Below are positions 1 through 5,889 of a DNA stretch of 8,113 nt, piece by piece. Position 1 is the first letter of the stretch, and the number at the start of each line of letters is the position of its first letter. Below the pieces are notes generated by a model. It searched no databases. It saw only the letters and a program-made list of their open reading frames with translations, and was not told where the DNA came from. Origin of the DNA: Bog-756 sp035534835 (lineage in GTDB: Bacteria > Actinomycetota > Acidimicrobiia > Acidimicrobiales > RAAP-2); the NCBI GenBank assembly GCA_035534835.1, contig DATLRE010000122.1:1-8113 (forward strand), in the 5' to 3' direction. The position numbers and the translations under genes are program-made.

Positions 1-9
1 AGGTGCGGG

Positions 10-468
10 TCAGACGGCCGCGTCGCGCACGGCGGGTGCCCGGCCCTGGGCCCGCGCCACCATGTCCGCCAGGTTGAAGGAGTCGAGATGGGTCCGCATG
101 TGCTCGCCCACGTCGGCCCACACCGCGAGCAGGACGCACTGTCCCTCGTGGTCGCAGGCGCCGTTCTCGTGCGGGAGGCCGAAGTCGCCCGCCACGATGG
201 GGCCGTCCACCGCGGACACGATCTGGGAGAGCGTGATCTCCTCCGGTCGGCGGGCGAGGACGTAGCCACCGCCGACGCCCCGCTTCGACCGGACCAGGCC
301 CGCACCCTTCAGGGCCAGCAGGATCTGCTCGAGGTAGGGCTGGGGGAGCCCGGTGCGCTCGGCGATGTCGCGGACCGCGGTGGGGGTGCCGTCCTGGTCC
401 CCGTCGGCGTGGAGCGCCAGGGAGAGGAGGGCCCGGCTGGCGTAGTCCCCGCGGGTCGATACCTTCAC
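10..468 (-). CDS. Rrf2-family transcriptional regulator, two-cysteine type
   Basis: This 152-residue protein has the usual length and layout of the Rrf2 family (IscR, NsrR, RsrR). An N-terminal winged helix-turn-helix covers about residues 1-75, with the family opening MKVSTRGDYA, the recognition-helix region LPQPYLEQIL and the wing SKRGVGGGYVLAR. The dimerisation helix follows (SQIVSAVDGP), then a sensor loop with Cys105 and Cys111 and the conserved Trp117. IscR and NsrR use three Cys; here the first is missing (Phe96 lies near it in my hand alignment) and the IscR His after the last Cys is Leu114. Asp8 is present, at the position of the Asp ligand of Streptomyces NsrR. The family binds DNA as a dimer and often senses iron-sulfur status, nitric oxide or redox; the signal here is unknown. 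The start is GTG (468-466), with a -10 hexamer placed for leaderless transcription. No isc or suf gene is visible. The family call is firm; the cofactor is inference. Confidence 0.93.
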   Translation of the reverse strand: MKVSTRGDYASRALLSLALHADGDQDGTPTAVRDIAERTGLPQPYLEQILLALKGAGLVRSKRGVGGGYVLARRPEEITLSQIVSAVDGPIVAGDFGLPHENGACDHEGQCVLLAVWADVGEHMRTHLDSFNLADMVARAQGRAPAVRDAAV

Positions 469-474
469 AGGCCC

Positions 475-480
475 ATGCTA
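475..480 (-). promoter_or_regulatory. Candidate -10 element TAGCAT for a leaderless rrf2 transcript
   Basis: On the minus strand TAGCAT fits the actinobacterial TANNNT -10 pattern. Six bases separate it from the GTG start at 468, so the expected transcription start falls on the first base of the start codon. No Shine-Dalgarno sequence is visible and no good -35 is seen 16-18 bases upstream. Leaderless mRNAs are common in actinobacteria, so this is a plausible arrangement, but it rests on one hexamer. Confidence 0.45.
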
Positions 481-488
481 TTGCCTGG

Positions 489-503
489 GCCCCGTGACGG
501 GGC
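489..503. promoter_or_regulatory. Perfect 7+1+7 dyad in the rrf2 upstream region
   Basis: GCCCCGT-G-ACGGGGC is a perfect inverted repeat around position 496. It sits just upstream of the candidate -10 of the Rrf2 gene, overlapping where a -35 would be, so it could be an operator, perhaps for autoregulation as is usual for Rrf2 proteins. It also lies 42 bases beyond the stop of the gene ending at 545, so it could be a small terminator hairpin, although no T-run follows. GC-rich dyads arise fairly often by chance in DNA of this composition. Confidence 0.35.
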
Positions 504-544
504 GCTGTGCGCCGCCCCCGGGTGGGAGGCGGGCGCTCCCCGGC

Positions 545-1219
545 TCAGCGGCCGCCGAGCTTGCCGGCGGCGAGGTCCTCGGCCATGGCCCAGCCGAAGG
601 TGACGAGCCGTCCACCACCCGAGATGTCCACGGACTCGAAGAAGGCGCAGTACTCGACGGGCGGCTCGGACTTGTGACCGGCGAAATCGAAGCCGCCGGC
701 CTCGCAGCCGTCGCTCACCACCACGAAGGTGCGGTCGTCGATGCGACCGTCGGCACCGAAGCGTTTGGCCAGCCGTCGACCCCAGGCGCGCTCCTCGCCG
801 GTGGCCTTCTGGTTGGGGGCCGGGACGACGTCGGTCAGGCCGGCGAACGCCTTGAAGCCGTCCGGGCCGAGCAGCCGGGTGCCCACCAGGACGTCCTCGT
901 CGGGGAAGGCCAGCAGCGCCCGCCGGTACTTGTCGCCCATCATGGCCCGCAGCACCGTGTCGCAGCGCGAGGTGCGGTCGACCGTGGCGAGTCCGATGAG
1001 GAGGGACGGCGTGCCGCCGATCCGTTCCAGGGTGGAGAAGGAGTAGCCACGGAGTTTGGCGCCTTCGCGGGCACGGGTGACCAGCACCCACTCCTCCCGC
1101 TGTTTGGACAGGAACCCGATGTCGAAGCGGGGTTCGCGTTCGGCGCACAGGTCGGCCATCTCGGCCAGCTCGGCGTCACTGATCGACGTGCAATCCTTGG
1201 TCTCCACCTGGATGGACAT
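545..1219 (-). CDS. Uncharacterised protein, possibly GNAT-like
   Basis: This 224-residue protein is not one I recognise. No signal peptide or membrane segment is visible, so it is probably cytoplasmic. The N-terminal part (about 10-80) has an early helix (DAELAEMADLCAER), then strand-like stretches EEWVLVTRA, KLRGYSFSTLERIG and PSLLIGLATV. That order resembles the strands of a GNAT acetyltransferase, and GPDGFKAFAGL (118-128) resembles the late GNAT helix, but no clear acetyl-CoA Q/RxxGxG/A loop is seen. The C-terminal third (162-224) is Gly- and Phe-rich, with a TFVVVSDG strand. It starts at ATG; GAGGAG lies 13 bases upstream, longer than ideal spacing. A separate promoter (1347-1375) and a 121-base leader suggest its own transcription unit. 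Third-position GC and the lack of a plausible overlapping gene support it as real. The GNAT assignment is a weak inference. Confidence 0.75.
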   Translation of the reverse strand: MSIQVETKDCTSISDAELAEMADLCAEREPRFDIGFLSKQREEWVLVTRAREGAKLRGYSFSTLERIGGTPSLLIGLATVDRTSRCDTVLRAMMGDKYRRALLAFPDEDVLVGTRLLGPDGFKAFAGLTDVVPAPNQKATGEERAWGRRLAKRFGADGRIDDRTFVVVSDGCEAGGFDFAGHKSEPPVEYCAFFESVDISGGGRLVTFGWAMAEDLAAGKLGGR

Positions 1220-1263
1220 AAGCCGTTCCGTACTCCTCTATCTCCCTGCGACTGTCCCCCGCA

Positions 1264-1286
1264 CCCGGTGGGCCGTGGTTACCGGG
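1264..1286 (-). other. Stem-loop in the long leader of the 545-1219 gene
   Basis: CCCGGT (1264-1269) pairs perfectly with ACCGGG (1281-1286) across an 11-base loop. It would lie in the 5' leader of the transcript predicted to begin near 1340. No known riboswitch or leader peptide is recognised; a six-base GC-rich stem is weak evidence on its own. Confidence 0.2.
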
Positions 1287-1346
1287 ACGTGCCGCCGCAG
1301 GGCTGGGGCCTCGTCACGGAACATCCACGCCAGGAGCCGTTCGACG

Positions 1347-1375
1347 ATTTTACGGGATTTTGGGGGCCCTGTCGT
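1347..1375 (-). promoter_or_regulatory. Sigma-70-type promoter ACGACA-N17-TAAAAT
   Basis: On the minus strand a -35-like ACGACA (1375-1370; four of six match TTGACA) is followed after exactly 17 bases by TAAAAT (1352-1347; five of six match TATAAT and it fits TANNNT). The predicted start is an A near 1340, giving a leader of about 121 bases before the ATG at 1219. The site lies in a small AT-rich island (GATTTT repeated at 1346 and 1356) in otherwise very GC-rich DNA, and just after a terminator-like hairpin for dnaE. It is the best-looking promoter in the window. Confidence 0.6.
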
Positions 1376-1396
1376 ACTCGACCCCCTCCGGCGGCC

Positions 1397-1428
1397 CCGC
1401 GACCCCCTGACCAGGGAAGGAGTCGCGG
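1397..1428 (-). terminator. Terminator-like stem-loop downstream of dnaE
   Basis: CCGCGAC (1397-1403) and GTCGCGG (1422-1428) form a perfect seven-base stem enclosing a smaller CCCT/AGGG hairpin (1405-1416). It lies about 50 bases past the dnaE stop and before the promoter of the next gene. No T-run follows on the minus strand, which is common for actinobacterial terminators but leaves the call uncertain. Confidence 0.4.
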
Positions 1429-1478
1429 CGTGGGGACGGGCTGCCCGCCCCGCCCGCACCGGCGGTTCTGACGGGGCG

Positions 1479-4400
1479 TCAGGACTGGATGGCGTGGGGG
1501 CCGAGCAGCACCCGCAGCTCTCCCATGAGCCCGCGGCTCGAGTCGACGTTGAACTCCGACGGGAGGCGGAGCACCTTGTCGCCCACGTGGAGGAGCACGG
1601 GGGAGTGCCCGGGGTGCTCGGACAGGAGGCGCTTGAGGTCGTCGACGGTGCGGTCGGTGAGCGTCCCCAGGGGCAGCGAGATCCGCAGGTCGCGCAGGCC
1701 GTCGGCCACCAGCTCGGGGCGCGAGACCTCCATGGCCACCAGCTTCAGGCGTTCGTCGCGCATGTCGAGCCGGGCCTTGACCACCACGATGGCGTCGTCG
1801 TCGAGCAGGGCGCCGTAGTCGGCCATCGTCTTCGGGAACACGAACGTCTCGATCGAGGCGTTGAGGTCCTCGAGCACGAAGGTGGCCATCAGGTCGCCCT
1901 TCTTCGTGTACCGGCGCTGGAGCTCGGTGATGACGCCGCCGACCACCTTGACGCCCCCGCCGTCGTAGCCGGAGGCGGCCACGGCGTCGGGGTCGTAGTC
2001 GCGCAGCTCGGCCAGGGCGCAGTCGGTCAACCGGGACAGGGAGCCCTCGAGGCCCATCAGCGGGTGGTCGCTGATGTAGAGCCCGAGCATCTCCTTTTCG
2101 AAGGCGAGGCGGAGCGACTTGTCGAACTCGGAGTCGGGGATCGGGATGCGGGTGTCGGCGAACCCGGTGGTCTGCCCCTCGGCCGGCTCCTCCAGCGTGG
2201 CGAAGAGCGACATCACGCCGGCGTCGTGCTCGCGGCGGCGCTCCACGGTGCGGTCGACGATCTCCTCGAACGTGAGGAACAGGCCCTGGCGCGCGTGGCC
2301 CATCGAGTCGAAGGCGCCGGCCTTGATCAGCGACTCGATGGTCCGCTTGTTCAGCACCTGGGGGTCGACCCGTTGGCAGAAGTCGTAGAAGTCGGCGAAG
2401 GGGCCGGCGGCCTCGCGCTCGGCGACGATGAGGCCGACCAGCGCCTCGCCGACGTTGCGCACTGCGGCCAGCCCGAAGGTGATGGCCCCGGGGCTGTCGC
2501 CCGACGTGCCGATGGCTCCCTCGCCGGCGGTGAAGTCCGGGGTGAACTCGGCCAGCGAGCGGTTGACGTCGGGGACGAGCACCTCGATGCCGAGCGATCG
2601 GCACTCGCCGAGGTAGATGGCGGTCTTGTCCTTGTTGTCCTTGACCGAGGTGAGGAGGCTGGCCAGGTACTCGACGGGGTAGTGGGCCTTCAACCACGCC
2701 GTCTGGTAGGCGATGAACCCGTACCCGTAGGAGTGCGACTTGTTGAAGGCGTAGTCGGCGAACGGCTCGATGATGTCGAACAGCTGGGTGCCGAGCTCCT
2801 CGCCGTAGCCCTCGGTGACGCACCCGGCCACGAACTTCTCGCGCTCGGCCTGGATGAGGGCGCGGATCTTCTTGCCGCACGCCTTGCGCAGGTTGTCGGC
2901 CTCGGCCAGCGTGTAGCCGGCGAACTTCTGGGCCACCCGCATGACCGATTCCTGGTAGATCATCAGGCCGTAGGTGTCGGCCAGGATCGCCTCCAGGTCG
3001 GGGTGCTCGTAGGTCACGGCCTGGCGGCCGTTCTTGCGGTCGGCGTAGTCCCGGTGCATGTTGGCGGCCATCGGGCCCGGGCGGTACAGGGCGACCAGGG
3101 CGGCCACGTCGTCGAAGGTGGTCGGGGCCAGCGAGCGCATGAGCGAGCGCATCGGGCCGCCCTCGAGCTGGAAGACGCCCATCGAGTCGCCCTTGCGCAG
3201 CATCTCGAAGGTCGGCTCGTCGTCCAGCGGGATGCCGTCGATGTCGGGCCGGGAGCCCGTCGAGATCTCGATCAGGTCGAGGGCGCGCTCGATCACCGAC
3301 AGGTTGCGCAGTCCGAGGAAGTCCATCTTGAGCAGCCCGAGGTCCTCGACCCCGTGCATCTCGTACTGGGTCACGATGGGCGCGTCGTCGGGGTTGGCGC
3401 TGTCCGGCTTGCGCTGGATCGGGACGTACTCGGTGAGCGGCTGGTCGGTGATGACCACGGCGGCGGCATGGATGCCGTCGCCCCGACGGAGGCCCTCGAG
3501 TCCCTTGGCGACGTCGATGACCCGCTTGGCCTCGGGGTCGGTCTCGTACATGGTCCGCAGCTCGGCGGCCAGCTGGAACCCCTCCTCGAACCCCTCGGTC
3601 CTGGCCAGACAGGCGGCCAGCGGGGTGTCGCGGCCCATGAGGAGCGGCGGCATCGCCTTGGCGATCTTGTCGCCGACGATGTAGGGGAGGCCGAGCACCC
3701 GGGACGCGTCGCGCACGGCGGCCCGGGCCTTGATGGTCGAGAACGTGACGATCTGGGCGACGTGGTCCGACCCGTACCGCTCGGCCGCGTACTTGATCAT
3801 GTCGCCGCGGTAGCGCTCGTCGAAGTCCATGTCGATGTCGGGCATCTGGATGCGGCCCGGGTTGAGGAAGCGTTCGAACAGGAGGTCGTACTTGATCGGG
3901 TCGAGGTCGACGATCTGGAGGCAGTAGGCCACGCAGCAGCCGGCGGCCGAGCCGCGTCCGGGGCCGACCCGGATGCGCTGCGAGCGGGCGAAGCGGATGA
4001 GGTCCCAGACGACGAGGAAGTAGGCGCTGAACCCCATGTTGGCGATGACGTCGAGCTCGTAGTCCAGCCGCTCCATCACCTCGGCCGGGATGGGCATGCC
4101 GTAGCGCTCCTTCGCCCCCTCGACGCTGAGGTGGCGGAGGTAGGCGGCGGCCCGGACCTCGTAGGTGTCCCCGGTGAACTCGTCGGGGACGGGGAACTGG
4201 GGGAGCGAGGGCTTGCCGAAGTCGATCTCCACAGCGGCCCGCTCGGCGATGAGCAGGGTGTTGTCGCACGCCTCGGGCAGCTCGCGGAAGAGGTGGCGCA
4301 TCTCCGCGGCGGACTTCAGGTAGTGCTCCTCGCCTTCGAACTTGAACCGCTTCGGGTCGTCGATGAGCGCGCCGGTCTGTACGCACAGGAGTGCGTCGTG

Positions 4401-5096
4401 GGCCACGTGGTCCTCGCGGTGGGTGTAGTGGCTGTCGTTGGTGGCCAGCAGCGGTGCCCCGATGCGGTGGGCGATCTCGACGAGGGCGGGGTTGGTCTTG
4501 TGCTGCTCGGGGAGGCCGTGGTCCTGGACCTCCACGAAGAGGTTGCCCTTTCCGAAGATGTCCTGGAGACGACCGGCCAGCATCTCCGCCTTCACCTGGT
4601 CGTCGGCCAGCAGCGCCTGGAGCACGACGCCGCCGAGGCACCCGGTGGTGGCGATCAGGCCCTTGGCGTGCCGTTCGAGGAGCTCCCAGTCGAGTCGGGG
4701 CTTGTAGTAGTAGCCCTCGAGGTAGGCGGCCGAGGAGAGCTTCAGCAGGTTGCGGTAGCCCTCGTTCGACTCGGCCAGCAGGGTGAGGTGGTAGTAGAGC
4801 TTCTCGCCCCCGCCGGTGTCGCCACCGGTGTCGTCGACCTTGCCGCGCCGGACCGGGCGCTCGTGGCGGGACTCGGCGGCCATGTACGCCTCGGTGCCGA
4901 TCACCGGGTTGATGCCGGCCTTGCGGCACGCGGCGTAGAAGTCGAGGACGCCGTACATGTTGCCGTGGTCGGTGATGCCGAGGGCGGGTTGCCCGTCGGC
5001 CACGGCCGCCTCCACCAGGTCGTCCACCCGCGCCGCCCCGTCCAGCATCGAGAACTCGGTGTGGGTGTGGAGGTGGGTGAACGACCGTTCTGCCAA
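1479..5096 (-). CDS. dnaE: DNA polymerase III subunit alpha (replicative, DnaE1 type)
   Basis: This is the catalytic subunit of the chromosomal replicase, 1205 residues (Mycobacterium DnaE1 is close to 1185). An N-terminal PHP domain (about 5-285) keeps every metal-ligand position recalled from mycobacterial DnaE1: His10, His12, Asp19, His44, Glu69, His103, Cys153, Asp221 and His223, so intrinsic 3'-5' proofreading is expected. The polymerase core has GPGRGSAAG (378-386), the PDIDMDF catalytic aspartates (Asp422, Asp424) and the third aspartate in LLKMDFLGLRNL (Asp592). Tandem helix-hairpin-helix segments lie around 830-935, an OB fold at about 1048-1125, and a C-terminal domain to 1205. The internal clamp-binding motif appears as VMSLF (961-965), with Val in place of the usual Gln. 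Extra cysteines follow GSAAG (387, 388, 392). The start is TTG: the PHP motif begins at residue 8 and the next methionine (17) falls inside it. It appears to be transcribed alone. Confidence 0.98.
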   Translation of the reverse strand: MAERSFTHLHTHTEFSMLDGAARVDDLVEAAVADGQPALGITDHGNMYGVLDFYAACRKAGINPVIGTEAYMAAESRHERPVRRGKVDDTGGDTGGGEKLYYHLTLLAESNEGYRNLLKLSSAAYLEGYYYKPRLDWELLERHAKGLIATTGCLGGVVLQALLADDQVKAEMLAGRLQDIFGKGNLFVEVQDHGLPEQHKTNPALVEIAHRIGAPLLATNDSHYTHREDHVAHDALLCVQTGALIDDPKRFKFEGEEHYLKSAAEMRHLFRELPEACDNTLLIAERAAVEIDFGKPSLPQFPVPDEFTGDTYEVRAAAYLRHLSVEGAKERYGMPIPAEVMERLDYELDVIANMGFSAYFLVVWDLIRFARSQRIRVGPGRGSAAGCCVAYCLQIVDLDPIKYDLLFERFLNPGRIQMPDIDMDFDERYRGDMIKYAAERYGSDHVAQIVTFSTIKARAAVRDASRVLGLPYIVGDKIAKAMPPLLMGRDTPLAACLARTEGFEEGFQLAAELRTMYETDPEAKRVIDVAKGLEGLRRGDGIHAAAVVITDQPLTEYVPIQRKPDSANPDDAPIVTQYEMHGVEDLGLLKMDFLGLRNLSVIERALDLIEISTGSRPDIDGIPLDDEPTFEMLRKGDSMGVFQLEGGPMRSLMRSLAPTTFDDVAALVALYRPGPMAANMHRDYADRKNGRQAVTYEHPDLEAILADTYGLMIYQESVMRVAQKFAGYTLAEADNLRKACGKKIRALIQAEREKFVAGCVTEGYGEELGTQLFDIIEPFADYAFNKSHSYGYGFIAYQTAWLKAHYPVEYLASLLTSVKDNKDKTAIYLGECRSLGIEVLVPDVNRSLAEFTPDFTAGEGAIGTSGDSPGAITFGLAAVRNVGEALVGLIVAEREAAGPFADFYDFCQRVDPQVLNKRTIESLIKAGAFDSMGHARQGLFLTFEEIVDRTVERRREHDAGVMSLFATLEEPAEGQTTGFADTRIPIPDSEFDKSLRLAFEKEMLGLYISDHPLMGLEGSLSRLTDCALAELRDYDPDAVAASGYDGGGVKVVGGVITELQRRYTKKGDLMATFVLEDLNASIETFVFPKTMADYGALLDDDAIVVVKARLDMRDERLKLVAMEVSRPELVADGLRDLRISLPLGTLTDRTVDDLKRLLSEHPGHSPVLLHVGDKVLRLPSEFNVDSSRGLMGELRVLLGPHAIQS

Positions 5097-5156
5097 CGTC
5101 TCTGCGTACCTTCCCGGGATCGGTCGTCCGGGCCCGTGGAAGGTGCCCCGTGGGGC

Positions 5157-5175
5157 CGTCCACAGGCTGTGGACG
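5157..5175. promoter_or_regulatory. Perfect 19-bp palindrome of two facing DnaA-box-like sites upstream of dnaE
   Basis: CGTCCACAG-G-CTGTGGACG is a perfect 9+1+9 inverted repeat, 61-79 bases upstream of the dnaE TTG. Read with flanking bases, the minus strand carries TCGTCCACA (5176-5168), one mismatch from the actinobacterial DnaA box TTGTCCACA. The plus strand carries CCGTCCACA (5156-5164), two mismatches from it. It could bind DnaA or another dimeric regulator of dnaE, or form an RNA hairpin in the leader. The palindrome is certain; the binding protein is inference. Confidence 0.5.
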
Positions 5176-5196
5176 AGTTACAGCGATGTGATTCCG

Positions 5197-5202
5197 ACGA
5201 TA
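5197..5202 (-). promoter_or_regulatory. Weak candidate -10 element TATCGT for dnaE
   Basis: TATCGT on the minus strand fits TANNNT and would give a dnaE transcript starting near 5190, with a leader of about 95 bases that contains the 19-bp palindrome. No -35 match is seen at normal spacing, so this is only a candidate. Confidence 0.25.
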
Positions 5203-5213
5203 GCGCGACGCGA

Positions 5214-5237
5214 CCCCGCGGAGCGGGGTGCCCCGCT
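5214..5237 (-). terminator. GC-rich hairpin cluster after the acetyltransferase gene
   Basis: AGCGGGG (5222-5228) and CCCCGCT (5231-5237) form a perfect inverted repeat 37 bases past the stop at 5274. A third arm, CCCCGC (5214-5219), can pair instead with GCGGGG (5223-5228). The position suits a terminator closing the three-gene operon, but there is no T-run. Confidence 0.38.
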
Positions 5238-5273
5238 GAGCTGGGACGCGGTCGGGGATGCCGCCCGGGTGGC

Positions 5274-5882
5274 CTACAGGTCCCGGACGACCCGGGCCGG
5301 GTTGCCCACGGCCAGCACCCCGGCGGGCAGGTCGCGGCTCACCACGGCGCCGGCGCCGACGACGGTGTCGTCGCCGACGGTGACCCCCGGCAGGACGATC
5401 ACCCCGCCCCCGAGCCAGACGTTGTCGCCGAGCGTGACGGGGGAGGCCCGCTCCCACCCACCCCGTCGCAGCTCGGCGTCGAGGGGGTGGATCGGGGTCA
5501 GCAACTGCACGTTCGGGCCGAGCTGGCAGTCGGCGCCGATGGTGATGGGGGCCACGTCGAGGGCGACGAGCCCGACGTTGACGAACGTCCGGTCGCCGAT
5601 GGCGACGTGGGTGCCGAAGTCGCAGTGGAACGGGGTGCGGACCACGGCCCCGTCGCCCAGGGAGCCGAGCAGGCGCCGGAGCAGGTCGTCCCGGCCCGTG
5701 CGATCGGCCGACGGCGTGGCGTTGAGCGCCTCGGTGAGCGCGACGGCCTCCGCCTGCTCGGCCATGATGAGCGGGTCGTCGGCCCGGTAGAGCTCGCCGG
5801 CCAGCATCCGCTCGTAGTTGGTCCGCAGGTCGCCGCCGACGGGGTCGGGCGTCCCGGCACCGGCCGTCGGGTGGTGGGTCAT
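5274..5882 (-). CDS. Maltose/galactoside-type O-acetyltransferase (hexapeptide repeat)
   Basis: This 202-residue protein matches the sugar O-acetyltransferase family (Maa, LacA, NodL), which transfers acetyl from acetyl-CoA to a sugar hydroxyl and works as a cytoplasmic trimer. An N-terminal Mac domain (about 21-75) begins YERMLAGELYRADDP. A left-handed beta helix of hexapeptide repeats follows (about 88-200), for example AIGDRT, TIGADC, TLGDNVWLGG and TVGDDTVVGAG. The catalytic His is His132 in LTPIHPLDAE, and the conserved Trp is Trp156. The usual FxNxN motif reads FVNVG (100-104), so its second Asn is Gly. It starts at ATG 5882, seven bases after the bpa stop; AGGG overlapping that stop, five bases before the ATG, is a plausible ribosome site. 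It is the last gene of the operon. The real acceptor sugar cannot be read from sequence, and a role linked to the proteasome is not implied. Confidence 0.93.
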   Translation of the reverse strand: MTHHPTAGAGTPDPVGGDLRTNYERMLAGELYRADDPLIMAEQAEAVALTEALNATPSADRTGRDDLLRRLLGSLGDGAVVRTPFHCDFGTHVAIGDRTFVNVGLVALDVAPITIGADCQLGPNVQLLTPIHPLDAELRRGGWERASPVTLGDNVWLGGGVIVLPGVTVGDDTVVGAGAVVSRDLPAGVLAVGNPARVVRDL

Positions 5883-5889
5883 GGGCGCC

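Noticed and set aside
465..1148. Arg-rich minus-strand frame over the 545-1219 gene
   Set aside because: Its composition (Arg/Pro/His-rich) is typical of an out-of-frame shadow, and it lacks a ribosome site.
1221..1342. Direct repeat AGCCGTTC at 1221-1228 and 1335-1342
   Set aside because: Only eight bases, with no related copies or target-site features between them; chance is a sufficient explanation.
1238..1459. A 73-codon minus-strand frame in the dnaE downstream gap
   Set aside because: It runs through the terminator-like hairpin and the promoter, has no visible ribosome site and shows no recognisable motif.
1279..5457. A 1392-codon minus-strand frame overlapping dnaE
   Set aside because: It is out of frame with dnaE, Arg/Pro/Gly-rich and without motifs, whereas the dnaE frame has full catalytic and PHP motifs.
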